Source: Nocardia alni (lineage in GTDB: Bacteria; Actinomycetota; Actinomycetes; Mycobacteriales; Mycobacteriaceae). From it: a stretch of DNA of 32,699 bases. Below, in pieces: positions 7,859 to 15,775 of this stretch (position 1 is its first letter; every line of letters begins with the position of its first letter). The stretch is from positions 1 through 32,699 of the forward strand of contig NZ_JAGPOX010000113.1 in NCBI RefSeq assembly GCF_019038435.1, read 5' to 3'. Position numbers and translations under genes: made by a program. The notes beneath the pieces are model-generated. The model searched no databases. It had not been told where the DNA came from and was given only the letters and a program-made list of their open reading frames with translations.

Positions 7859-8974
7859 TCAACCAGCACGCTGCTGATCCCACGGTTCACCCAGCGGACG
7901 TACCGCGGCCATCTCATCGACCGCCGATTCGAATTCGATGATAGCGAGCCGGCGAGCCGAATATCCCGGATATCCGTACAGCGACAACCGGGTCGGCACA
8001 TAGGCGCCGCTATTGTTGAGTACTCGCACGGTCATCCGGACCTTCTCGCCGGTCTGCAGATATGTCTCGGCGCCGATCAGCCGTGCCCGGTCCTCGGGAT
8101 GGAAGACGTCCACCGGGGAAATCAGGCGATCCCACCGGACCCAGGGCGCCGGATCGGTCAGCCAATGCGAGATGCTCGCGTGCCCCACCTGCAGCATGGC
8201 CAGATGGGTGCCCGCCCGCCGATGAGCCTCGCGCAGGGCCACCTGTTCCAGTCCGGATGGCCAAGGCAGCACCCCTTCGGAACACACTTCTTCGATCAGC
8301 CACCATGCCCCGCGCGTCCGCTCGTCGTCACGGGCCCGAATCGAGACCCGCCAGCGCACCGACGCACCGACGGGCACGTCGAATTGCAGTGTCTCCCCAT
8401 GCCTGGGCTCGTACAGCAGATCCAGGACCGCCGCATGCCCATCGAAGTTCGGCCAGCGGTGAAACAGCTCGGCGATCGACATGCTGGGGGCGTAGTGCCG
8501 TGCTGTCATACCCGCCAACTGGGTGGCGCCCGCGGGCAGCCGAATGGTCTGCGACGCGAGATCCCAGATCCCGCCGACCGCGGGCCGACGTTGCGGCAGG
8601 CGACTGCGCTCCGGCCCTACCCACAATCGCACGGCATGCACGTCGCCGGCCGGCCCGACTACCGGGTGGGCCTGCATCTGCACGGCACCGGTGCGAGTGC
8701 GCACCCGCACCGCTATCTCTCGCACCTCGTCGCGGGCGATGCGGACCAACTCGCCCACTCGCGCGGTCGACAGACTGTCGTATGCCCCCGGCGTCTTGCT
8801 CAACAATCGCTGTACCACGCGCTGCCACCCGGCGAAGTCCCGTGGCTCATCGCCTACCGACACCGCCGACATGGCATCCGACGACAACGTTTCGACCGTC
8901 ACCCAGGGGGTGGAGGGCGCCGCACTACCCATAGTCATGTCATGTATACAACTCGGCCGAGGCGCCGGAAACAT
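7859..8974 (-). CDS. PAS/GAF-like domain protein (DUF5593-like)
   Basis: A cytosolic protein of up to 371 residues. The N-terminal part (WVTVETL ... GDVHAVRLWVGPE, about 20-120) resembles the GAF-like region of Nocardia/Mycobacterium DUF5593 proteins. The middle part (GGIWDLASQTIRLP ... SIAELFHRWPNFDGHAAVLDLLYEP ... RWRVSIRARDDERTRGAWWLIEEV) looks like a PAS fold, and a second PAS-like half follows (HASISHWLTDPAPWVRWD ... FHPEDRARLIGAETYL ... VRVLNNSGAYVPTRLSLYGYP). No output domain is visible, so it is probably a ligand or redox sensor acting through a partner. The start is uncertain: 8974 is given, but ATGs at 8938 and 8932 lie closer to the conserved TPWVTVETL. A good promoter precedes it. 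Confidence 0.65.
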   Translation of the reverse strand: MFPAPRPSCIHDMTMGSAAPSTPWVTVETLSSDAMSAVSVGDEPRDFAGWQRVVQRLLSKTPGAYDSLSTARVGELVRIARDEVREIAVRVRTRTGAVQMQAHPVVGPAGDVHAVRLWVGPERSRLPQRRPAVGGIWDLASQTIRLPAGATQLAGMTARHYAPSMSIAELFHRWPNFDGHAAVLDLLYEPRHGETLQFDVPVGASVRWRVSIRARDDERTRGAWWLIEEVCSEGVLPWPSGLEQVALREAHRRAGTHLAMLQVGHASISHWLTDPAPWVRWDRLISPVDVFHPEDRARLIGAETYLQTGEKVRMTVRVLNNSGAYVPTRLSLYGYPGYSARRLAIIEFESAVDEMAAVRPLGEPWDQQRAG

Positions 8975-9050
8975 CGGCCATTATGCGGAGAACAGTCGCA
9001 ACCCCGGCAGCCGCGTGATAACTGGTTCATGCACTTATTGAACGGGCCGT

Positions 9051-9079
9051 CATATAGTGGTACATTAAAGAAGAGTCAA
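9051..9079 (-). promoter_or_regulatory. Sigma-70-type promoter for the PAS/GAF-like gene
   Basis: Read on the minus strand, TTGACT (9079-9074) and TATATG (9056-9051) are separated by exactly 17 bases, a near-consensus housekeeping promoter. Transcription would start near 9044, about 70 bases before the 8974 start codon. It is the best-matching promoter I found in the window. Confidence 0.6.
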
Positions 9080-9209
9080 CGGAACCTCATCCTGCTGACT
9101 CCCGAGGCGGAAGGCGTCGCGACCCGGCGCCGACCGTCGCAACCCGGGCAGTCGGCCGCTCCGAACGCCTACTGCGGACCGGCGGGGAATGCGTAGCAGG
9201 GGTCCGACA

Positions 9210-9545
9210 TCACTGACGTCGGAACTGTGGTGCGTGGTCGTACTCGGTCTCGGCCACCAACTCGGCCAGCGCCACCTCGTCGGCAGTCGGAAGCCCGAAG
9301 CTGTCCAGCACATCTCGCGCGACTCCGGCCGCGGCGAGTTCACCGCGCCGGGCCAGCCGGGCACGCGCCGAGGCCTGGCGGCACAATCGCAGGATCTCGC
9401 CCGCGAGCAGATCCGGGTCTCGCCGCAGTTCACCACGATCGACGGTGATGGCCGTGGGCAGTCCCATCTCGGTGGTCTCCACGGAGATGCGACCGGACCG
9501 CGATTCCGCTGTCCCCGTGATCAACCGCTGTTCCGGAACCGACAT
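9210..9545 (-). CDS. Small EspH/DUF2694-like protein (YbaB-like fold)
   Basis: A 111-residue protein. The order of features matches the mycobacterial EspH/DUF2694 group encoded beside ESX loci: a short beta-rich segment SGRISVETTEMGLPTAITVDRG split around a turn, then DPDLLAGEILRLCRQASARARLARR as an amphipathic helix, then VLDSFGLPTADEVALAELVAETEYD at the C-terminus. No ESX secretion genes are near it. The ATG at 9545 is preferred because GTGAGGAA lies 6 bases upstream; a GTG at 9563 is in frame. The family match is from memory of the pattern and is moderate. Function, possibly a chaperone or adaptor, is unknown. Confidence 0.5.
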   Translation of the reverse strand: MSVPEQRLITGTAESRSGRISVETTEMGLPTAITVDRGELRRDPDLLAGEILRLCRQASARARLARRGELAAAGVARDVLDSFGLPTADEVALAELVAETEYDHAPQFRRQ

Positions 9546-9677
9546 TTTCCGTTCCTCACTCACCCGGTGCGCCGCGGGCGCTCTTCGACCGATCGGTCAC
9601 CGAGAATAGTTGTCCGGCAGTGCCCACCGGATGCCCGAGACTTCCCCGACCTGGGAGGCGATCCGGGACGATCCTCG

Positions 9678-10160
9678 TCACGACAGCGACGACAGCGTCC
9701 CGGGGCCGGTGAATACGGCATCGGCGAGGGCAGGTGCGCGGTGCGGTAGGTGCACCATGCGCTGTTCCCATTCGCCGTCGAGGATCTCCGCGCTCCAGCG
9801 CTTGTTCCAGCCGAACGGCATGAGATGAACCCGCGTCCCCTTGTCGGCCAGACGTTCGGTCAGAGCGTCGAGCACGCCCATCGCCATGGGTACGTCACCG
9901 CGCTGCGCCGGGTCCGCGAGGTGCGAGAAGCCGTTGATCACCGCATCCGTGGCCGCGGTCTTGGCGATGATTCGGCGGACGGATTTCACGGCGTCACCTA
10001 CACGCGCGTCGTCTCCCTTCTCGACGCCGATGTGCAGGACGAGACAGTCGGTGAACGGGTGTGGGATCCCCAGGATGGCGACGTCCAACGGGACGGCGCA
10101 CGGCCCCGCGGTCGTGACCGTGTAGGTGAAGGTTCGGCAGCGTTGGCTGAGAATCCTCAT
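9678..10160 (-). CDS. Free-standing archaeal-type threonyl-tRNA synthetase editing domain
   Basis: A 160-residue protein that corresponds to the N-terminal editing domain of archaeal ThrRS (tRNA-Thr_ED, DTD-like fold), which removes serine mischarged on tRNA-Thr. Shared features are the opening MRILSQRCRTFTYTV strand, HIGVEKGDD followed by a VGDAVKSVRRI helix, NGFSHLADP with the conserved His80, a VLDALTERLADKGTRVH helix, and MPFGWNKRW with the catalytic-type Lys120. No synthetase or anticodon-binding domain is present. The start at 10160 is set by AGGAGG 5 bases upstream; longer in-frame starts lack a site. It is divergent from the P450 operon across 299 bp. It could be a general trans-editing enzyme or protect against a misactivated amino-acid analogue. 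Confidence 0.75.
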   Translation of the reverse strand: MRILSQRCRTFTYTVTTAGPCAVPLDVAILGIPHPFTDCLVLHIGVEKGDDARVGDAVKSVRRIIAKTAATDAVINGFSHLADPAQRGDVPMAMGVLDALTERLADKGTRVHLMPFGWNKRWSAEILDGEWEQRMVHLPHRAPALADAVFTGPGTLSSLS

Positions 10161-10211
10161 AGCATCCTCCTGGCGCTCGATCGAACGTGGTGAGCGCACA
10201 GCCTCGAATAC

Positions 10212-10227
10212 TAGTGAGCTACCTCAC
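10212..10227. promoter_or_regulatory. 16-bp inverted repeat between the editing gene and the P450 operon
   Basis: AGTGAG-CTAC-CTCACT is a perfect 6-bp inverted repeat 52-67 bp upstream of the editing-domain start. Its size and symmetry would suit a TetR-like dimer. No TetR gene is in the window, so the partner is unknown. Confidence 0.3.
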
Positions 10228-10414
10228 TGTTACCAGCTGCGGCAAGACTCGTCCGGCCGGCGTTGCCCGCGCCTGTTCCCACCCCGGGTAATCCCGCGGT
10301 CCCCGCTCTAATCTCGAACCCAAGAATATCTCCACCACGCTCGGAAGCTTCGAAATATGTTGCTGCACAATGCAATCAAGCGCCGAGCAGCTCGCCATCA
10401 CGCCCGCGTCAGTA

Positions 10415-10440
10415 CCCGATCGGTGCACCCGCCGATCGGG
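10415..10440 (+). promoter_or_regulatory. Inverted and direct repeat just before the P450 ribosome site
   Basis: CCCGATCGG-N8-CCGATCGGG is a perfect 9-bp inverted repeat ending 7 bases before the AAGGAG ribosome site of the P450 operon. Each arm contains the self-palindrome CCGATCGG, so the two 8-mers are also direct copies 16 bp apart. It could act as a tandem operator or, in mRNA, as a hairpin next to the ribosome site. Confidence 0.45.
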
Positions 10441-10459
10441 GGTTACGAAGGAGCAGACC

Positions 10460-11632
10460 GTGACCGACAGCCACCAGCAATTCTTCGAGGATCTGGATTT
10501 CTTCGATGACAAGCACTGTGCGCGCCTGGACGACGAACTGAAATGGGCACGCGGGCAGTGCCCCGTCGTGCACACGAACTTCGGCGGCGGGACGCACGTC
10601 GTGACGCGCTATGCGGATTTGCGCACTGTCGCAGTGCATCCCGAGATATTCAGCTCGTCGATGCCGGGGCTCATGGAGGTACCGCTCGCGCTCCCACCCC
10701 TCGATCTGGATCCGCCACAGCACGGCCAGTTCCGGGCCTTTCTGAACGGTCGCTTCTCCCGCGCCGCGCTGCTGCGCTACCAGCCGGTCCTCGAGCAGCT
10801 CGCGGACGATCTGATCGATGGTTTCATCGACGCCGGCGAGGTCGAGTTCGTCAGCGGGTTCGCGATTCCCTTCACCGCCGGAACCCTGGCGAAGGTCGTG
10901 CTCGAGGACGACAACGAAGAGCGGATGCGGCGCGGCGCGGACGCGGTGACGGCCGTATCGGTGCTGGGCACGCCGGAGTCCTTCGCCGCGGTCACGGAGC
11001 TGGCCGCGGAATTGATGGCCGAGCGGGAGAGCGACCCGCGTGACGACTTCCTGCAGTCCGTCGTCGAGGCCAAGGTAGCGGGTGAACGACCGTTGACCCT
11101 GGAGGAGCGGCTGGGGCTGGTCACCCTTCTGCTCCTGGGCGGTCTGGACACCACGCGCGGGACACTGGCCTACATCGCTCAGTACCTGACCGAGGAGCCG
11201 GATCTGGAAGAGCGTCTGCGCCAGCCGAATTGGGTCGATCGGGACATGGACGAACTGCTGCGCTTCACCTCGACGGTGTCGGTCATGGGCCGGGTTGTGA
11301 CACAGGACAACGACCTGCTCGGCGTCCCCCTCGCCAAGGGCGACCGGATCCTCGTGCACTGGCGCTCGGGCAACCGAGACGACACCAAGTTCGATGATCC
11401 GGACCGGCTGAGCTTCGACCGATTCCCGAACCCGCACATGGCTTTCGGCGTCGGCATCCACCGCTGTCTCGGGCAGTACCTGGCCCGGCTGCAGCTGGAG
11501 ATCGGGGTGAACCGCCTGCTCGCCCGGCTGACGAACTTCCGGATCGCACCGGAAACCTCGATCCGCCCGTCCGTCGGCGTCGCCATAGGCTCACCCGAGG
11601 AGCTCCACCTGCGATTCGACCGCGTTTCGTGA
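10460..11632 (+). CDS. Cytochrome P450, canonical, CYP101-like motifs
   Basis: A soluble bacterial class I P450 of 390 residues. The I-helix oxygen-activation motif is LLLGGLDTT (GGLDTT at 227-232), the K-helix ExxR is ELLR (265-268) and the heme loop is MAFGVGIHRCLGQYLAR with Cys336. GGLDT and the MDPP-like LDLDPPQHGQFR recall CYP101 (P450cam) and relatives more than the common AGHETT actinomycete P450s. The GTG at 10460 was chosen for AAGGAG 6 bases upstream. It overlaps the next P450 by GTGA. No ferredoxin or reductase is encoded nearby, so electrons must come from elsewhere. The substrate is unknown; its position suggests tailoring in the halogenase locus. Confidence 0.9.
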   Translation: MTDSHQQFFEDLDFFDDKHCARLDDELKWARGQCPVVHTNFGGGTHVVTRYADLRTVAVHPEIFSSSMPGLMEVPLALPPLDLDPPQHGQFRAFLNGRFSRAALLRYQPVLEQLADDLIDGFIDAGEVEFVSGFAIPFTAGTLAKVVLEDDNEERMRRGADAVTAVSVLGTPESFAAVTELAAELMAERESDPRDDFLQSVVEAKVAGERPLTLEERLGLVTLLLLGGLDTTRGTLAYIAQYLTEEPDLEERLRQPNWVDRDMDELLRFTSTVSVMGRVVTQDNDLLGVPLAKGDRILVHWRSGNRDDTKFDDPDRLSFDRFPNPHMAFGVGIHRCLGQYLARLQLEIGVNRLLARLTNFRIAPETSIRPSVGVAIGSPEELHLRFDRVS

Positions 11633-12855
11633 TTCCACCGGATTCCCCGCGGACCGTCGGAACCGTTCCGGTGGCCGACAGCTCGCGCATCCCGCTGCAT
11701 GCTCCGGAATTCGCCGCGGATCCGCATCGCGCCTACGCCGAAATGCGCAGGCGGTACGGCTCTCTGGTGCCGGTGGAGCTGGCGCCGGACGTGCCGGCGA
11801 CCCTGGTGATCGGCTATCACACCGCGGTGCGGATCCTCAACGACCCCGAACGTTTTCCCGCCGATCCGCGTGCGTGGGAGAAGGATGTCCCCGCCGACTG
11901 CCCCGTCCTGCCGTTCCTGGGGTTCCGCCCCACCGCGGGCAAGACCACCGGCATGGAATATCAGCGCTATCGGCAGGCGACCAACGCGGGCATCGACGGA
12001 GTCGATCTCTATGCCCTGCACGCCACCATCGAGCAGATAGCCATTCCGCGGATCAACACCTTCTGCGAGGCCGGCGCCGCCGATCTCCTGCGCCAGTACG
12101 CCATACCGGTGGCCTTCGAGGTCGTCAACAACCAGCTCGGCTGCCCGCCCGAGATCGGTGTACGCGCCGCGACGGCTCTGGCCGCGATGTTCGAGGGCAA
12201 CGACGCGGAAGCGGCCAGCGGAATGCTCAACGGGGCGCTGGTCGAACTGGTTGCCCTCAAACGAGCGCGCCCCGGCGACGACATCACCTCGCGATTGCTC
12301 CAGCATCATGCCCAGCTCGATGACGTGGAAATGCTGTATCAGCTGGTCAGCTTCTACGGCGGCGCGTGCGAACTGCAACAGAATCTCATCGCCAACGCCC
12401 TGCTGCTGATACTCACCGACGAGCGCTTCGCGGGCAGCGTCCTGGGCGGAAGCCTATCCACCCGCGACGCGCTCGACGAGGTCCTGTTCCACGATCCGCC
12501 GCTGGCGAATCTCTGCGTCACCTTCCCCAGACAACCACTCGTCGTCGAGGACACCTGGCTACCCGCACATCAGCCGGTCGTCATCAGCATGGCCGCCTGC
12601 AACAACGACCCCGCGATACACAGCGGGAATCTCGCCGGCAACCGCGCGCATCTGGCGTGGGGTCTGGGAGCACACGCCTGCCCCGCACCGTCCATGGCCT
12701 ACCTGATCGCCCAGGACGCGATCGATCAGCTGCTCGACGCACTTCCCGACCTCCGACTGGCAGGCAAGATCACCTGGCGCCCGGGCCCCATCCACCGGGC
12801 CGTGGCGGCACTGCCGGTCCGATTCCCACCCTCCACCCCTTTCAAGACATTTTAA
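11629..12855 (+). CDS. CYP157-like cytochrome P450 lacking the ExxR arginine
   Basis: A 408-residue P450-fold protein starting with a GTG inside the upstream stop (GTGA), hence coupled to the canonical P450. The heme loop is kept (LAWGLGAHACPAPS, Cys351), but the K-helix reads EVLF (284-287) instead of ExxR, and the I-helix reads GGACEL (244-249) with no threonine after the acid. CNNDPAI, NRAHLAWG and LIAQDAIDQLLDALP match what I recall of the Streptomyces CYP157 family (CvnE proteins of conservons), in which ExxR loss is known. The reading frame is intact, so this is a family trait and not decay. CYP157 genes usually pair with CYP154 beside a conservon; here the partner is CYP101-like and no conservon is present. 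Catalytic status is unclear. Confidence 0.85.
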   Translation: MIPPDSPRTVGTVPVADSSRIPLHAPEFAADPHRAYAEMRRRYGSLVPVELAPDVPATLVIGYHTAVRILNDPERFPADPRAWEKDVPADCPVLPFLGFRPTAGKTTGMEYQRYRQATNAGIDGVDLYALHATIEQIAIPRINTFCEAGAADLLRQYAIPVAFEVVNNQLGCPPEIGVRAATALAAMFEGNDAEAASGMLNGALVELVALKRARPGDDITSRLLQHHAQLDDVEMLYQLVSFYGGACELQQNLIANALLLILTDERFAGSVLGGSLSTRDALDEVLFHDPPLANLCVTFPRQPLVVEDTWLPAHQPVVISMAACNNDPAIHSGNLAGNRAHLAWGLGAHACPAPSMAYLIAQDAIDQLLDALPDLRLAGKITWRPGPIHRAVAALPVRFPPSTPFKTF

Positions 12856-12875
12856 ATTTTGAGAATTGCGATTCA

Positions 12876-14042
12876 ATGTATTCATCATCCGGTAAGTTCA
12901 CACGTCCCGTCTCGGCGGCGGCCGCGACCGTCGGCATGGCCGTCGCCGCGGTGTGCGCGGTCGCCCATCCTGCCGCTGCCGATATAGGTCGCGCCTCATG
13001 CCGCACGGTACAGATCCCGGTCACTATCCCCGGTGTGCCGGCTCCTGGTCGGATCACCGGCGATTATTGCGTTCCGCTGCTCAGCAACGGCACGATCCTG
13101 CTCACGGCTGGTGGTGGCGCCGAGAACGCCAGCTATTGGAATATGCCAGGACTGGACAGTTACAGCCTGATCGATGCCGCGGCGACCGAAGGATATGCGA
13201 CGCTCGCGATCGACCGGCTCGGCACCGGCCGCAGCACTATTCCATCGTCGAGCACCCTGGTCACCTACCAAGCCATCGTGTCGGCAACCCATGAGGTGGC
13301 GGTCGCGCTGCGCCGGGGTCAAGCCGGAATAGATCGGCAATGGCACTCGATCGCCGGTATCGGGCACTCGCTGGGATCGGGCACTATCGCGGGTCTCGCC
13401 GCCGCCGACCCCACGGACCTCGACGCGATAATCCTCACCGGCTACGGCCCGGCAGTTTCCCCGGAGACCACACAGCTCAATGCGCTGTATCAGGTGGCCG
13501 CGAGCACCGTATTTCCGCAATACGCCGATCTCGACTCCGGTTACCGGACCGTCATACCCAACGACGTCGGCGTCGCCGGCTCGTTCTATCTTCCCGACAC
13601 CTCCTCCGAAGCGCTGGCCGCTCAAGGCAAATACGAAGGCCTGCTGTCCACAACCGAATTGAGCACCCGGCCACAGGGCAGCGCCGCGGAATCGCAAGGG
13701 GCCACGATCAAAGTTCCGGCATTCGTGGTCGACGGCCAGCAGGATCGGCACTACTGCGAGGACAACGCGATCAACGATCCCCCTTCCATCGGCGTCAACT
13801 GCGCTACCCAACAGGCATTCAACGCCTACGAACAACCACTGCTGCCCAACGCGTGCCTGGCCACGAGCGTGGTTCCCAACGCCGGCCACGCACTGCAACT
13901 GGAAGAAAACGCGCCCGATACGAACCGGCTGCTGCTGGGCTGGCTGCGAGCGACCTTCGGCCGAAATCGAGTCTCCGCCGATAGTCCGGCACAGGACAGC
14001 AACCCGCGGTGCGCTGTCACCGGTCCATTTGCCGGACCGTGA
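12876..14042 (+). CDS. Secreted alpha/beta hydrolase
   Basis: A 388-residue protein with a Sec-type signal peptide: KFTR, a hydrophobic Ala/Val-rich core at about 12-30, and a likely cleavage after AHPAAA near residue 35. The mature part has the nucleophile elbow GIGHSLGSG (Ser165), VVDGQQDRHYC (Asp286 or Asp290 as the acid) and NAGHALQ (His338), a full Ser-Asp-His set. Cysteines at about 42, 65, 294, 309 and 327 would suit disulphides outside the cell. The start ATG lies 20 bases after the second P450 stop with only a weak GAG site. Open sequence upstream in the same frame overlaps the P450 and is not coding for it. The substrate is unknown; esterase or lipase activity is likely. Confidence 0.8.
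   Translation: MYSSSGKFTRPVSAAAATVGMAVAAVCAVAHPAAADIGRASCRTVQIPVTIPGVPAPGRITGDYCVPLLSNGTILLTAGGGAENASYWNMPGLDSYSLIDAAATEGYATLAIDRLGTGRSTIPSSSTLVTYQAIVSATHEVAVALRRGQAGIDRQWHSIAGIGHSLGSGTIAGLAAADPTDLDAIILTGYGPAVSPETTQLNALYQVAASTVFPQYADLDSGYRTVIPNDVGVAGSFYLPDTSSEALAAQGKYEGLLSTTELSTRPQGSAAESQGATIKVPAFVVDGQQDRHYCEDNAINDPPSIGVNCATQQAFNAYEQPLLPNACLATSVVPNAGHALQLEENAPDTNRLLLGWLRATFGRNRVSADSPAQDSNPRCAVTGPFAGP
14021..14039. terminator. Weak hairpin at the hydrolase stop; 14043-14310 otherwise empty
   Basis: CGGTCC-N7-GGACCG is a 6-bp stem overlapping the last hydrolase codons, between convergent genes. There is no T tract, so it is a weak terminator candidate. I see no gene or other structure in the following 268 bp up to the halogenase stop. 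Confidence 0.2.
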
Positions 14043-14310
14043 TCGATCCGCCGCCGGACCGGAGTGGCGTCACCATGCGGCGCGCAAGCGGAATGGAGCG
14101 CATACGACGCGGTGACCTGGCTGCCGATGCCGCGCCAGCGGTCCAGGCCTACGCGGGTGGCCGCGCTCGACATCACCGTGTGTTCGCCCTGGCCGGCTCG
14201 GCACGCTGTCACAATTTCGCGAAAACCAGAACCGTACTGGAATCGTCTCGCGGCGTGGGCAGCCGGGTTGCCCGCGCAGTAGTTCATGGTTATCGAATCG
14301 GCGGTCCCGA

Positions 14311-15774
14311 TCACCGTTGTTCCTGCGGTCCAGCGGCATCGGGCATCCGGGGGGACGGGCTGGTCGTCAGGCCGAGTACGGGCTCGGTGGCGATCCGGAT
14401 GTCCCCCATCGCGGTGTCGGGTCCGAGGGGGTCGCGCCAGGCGTCCCACACCAGCGACATGTCCAGTCCGCCCATGTAGTTGACACTGGACCTGGCGGCA
14501 TCGTCCTGGATCTGTTCGGCCTCGGAGATCAGGGTTCGGGTGCTCACCCGGCGGCCCAGTTCCCCGGTCTCACGCATATCGGTCAGGCCGGTCATGATGC
14601 GAGTGAACGATTCCTGGGGTGTGTCGCCGAGCCGCGCGTCGGCGTGGGTGAGGTCGTGTGCGTGGGAGAAATACTCGTCGGCGCCCAGGTATTGGGTGTA
14701 CATGCGGGAGACCAGGACGAGGAACCGGGAGTAGGCGCGGCGGTAGGTGTAGTCGAAGAAGGTCAGGGCTTCGGGTTCGCCGACTTCCCCTCGCAGGACC
14801 GAGGCGATGGCGGCCGAGGCGGCCAGCGCCCCGTACATAGCCAGGTGGACCCCTGTCGACAGGAGCGGATCCAAGAAGCACACCGCATCGCCCACCATCG
14901 CGTAACCCGGCCCGCAGAACCGGTCCGATATGTACGAGTAGTCCTGTTCGGCACGAACCTCGGAGGTTCTGGTGGCCCCGTCGAGCAGAGCACTCATCCC
15001 GGCGCTACCGGCGATGACCTCGAGGTAGTAGTCGGTCAGCGAGCCGTGCCGGTCGCGGTTGACCACGAAGTGCCGCCTCGGCGTCACATGACCGACGCTG
15101 AACTTGTTGCCGCCCAAGGGGATATGCCAGAACCATCCACCCTCCGGGGTGGAGATGACGTTGATGGCGCCCTCGGGGCTGTCGGGCAGCGGGCGAGCGC
15201 CGTCCCAGTACGCCCAGACCGCGGTGTTCCGGAAGACTTCGTGCTGACGGCGCATACCGAAATGCTTGCGAGACAACACCCCGGCCCGGCCCGAGGCATC
15301 GATGAGAAAGTCGAACGTCGTGGTCTCGTCCCGGCCGTCATGTTTCCAGTCCACGGCCACGGGCCGATCCGCATCGTCGAACACGACCCGCTCCACCCGG
15401 GCCTCCTCGATGACCTCCGCGCCCTGCTCGGCGGCGTTCCGCAACAGGATGTCGTCGAAGGCCGCGCGTTCGACCTGCCAGGACCACGCTTCGGCGTCGA
15501 CCAGTTTGGACCAGTCCAGTAACCAGGTGTCGTTCTGCCACAGGAACACCGCGCCGCGTTTGATCTGAAATCCGAACGCCTCGACCTTCTCGTATGCGCC
15601 CGAGAGCCGCAGCACCGGCAGGCAGGACGCCAACAGGGATTCACCGATGTGATAGCGGGGGAACTTCTCCTGCTCGAGCAGTTGCACGCCGATGCCGGCG
15701 CGAGCCAGCAGTGCCGCGGTCGTCGATCCTGCCGGGCCGCCACCGATCACCAGCACCTGTGTGTGTTTCTTCAT
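14311..15774 (-). CDS. FAD-dependent halogenase, CmlS-like
   Basis: A 487-residue flavoprotein of the tryptophan-halogenase superfamily. It has the FAD loop VIGGGPAGSTTAALLARAG (9-27), PRYHIGESLL, the catalytic-type lysine in GFQIKRGAVFLW (Lys72), the halogenase signature WxWxIP as WFWHIP (214-219), and GDAVCFLDPLLSTGVHLAM (295-313). Asp302 in this last motif is the position that tethers FAD covalently in CmlS. The pattern fits halogenases acting on phenolic or carrier-bound acyl substrates more than free tryptophan. The ATG at 15774 follows the chorismate-lyase stop by one base (TGAGATG), with GAGGAA 8 bases upstream; an in-frame ATG at 15789 would overlap that gene. No flavin reductase is in the window. 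Halogenation of a 4-hydroxybenzoate-derived phenol is inferred from its operon partner. Confidence 0.88.
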   Translation of the reverse strand: MKKHTQVLVIGGGPAGSTTAALLARAGIGVQLLEQEKFPRYHIGESLLASCLPVLRLSGAYEKVEAFGFQIKRGAVFLWQNDTWLLDWSKLVDAEAWSWQVERAAFDDILLRNAAEQGAEVIEEARVERVVFDDADRPVAVDWKHDGRDETTTFDFLIDASGRAGVLSRKHFGMRRQHEVFRNTAVWAYWDGARPLPDSPEGAINVISTPEGGWFWHIPLGGNKFSVGHVTPRRHFVVNRDRHGSLTDYYLEVIAGSAGMSALLDGATRTSEVRAEQDYSYISDRFCGPGYAMVGDAVCFLDPLLSTGVHLAMYGALAASAAIASVLRGEVGEPEALTFFDYTYRRAYSRFLVLVSRMYTQYLGADEYFSHAHDLTHADARLGDTPQESFTRIMTGLTDMRETGELGRRVSTRTLISEAEQIQDDAARSSVNYMGGLDMSLVWDAWRDPLGPDTAMGDIRIATEPVLGLTTSPSPRMPDAAGPQEQR

Positions 15775-15775
15775 C

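Noticed and set aside
11629..12855. CYP157-like gene as a decayed pseudogene
   Set aside because: The frame is intact, the heme loop and all other regions are preserved, and loss of ExxR is a known trait of the CYP157 family.
12366..12875. 170-codon upstream extension of the alpha/beta hydrolase
   Set aside because: It overlaps the CYP157-like gene in another frame and would bury the signal peptide; the ATG at 12876 gives a proper secreted protein.
14043..14310. Small open frames on both strands between the hydrolase and the halogenase
   Set aside because: No ribosome sites, no recognisable sequence, and they overlap each other in several frames.
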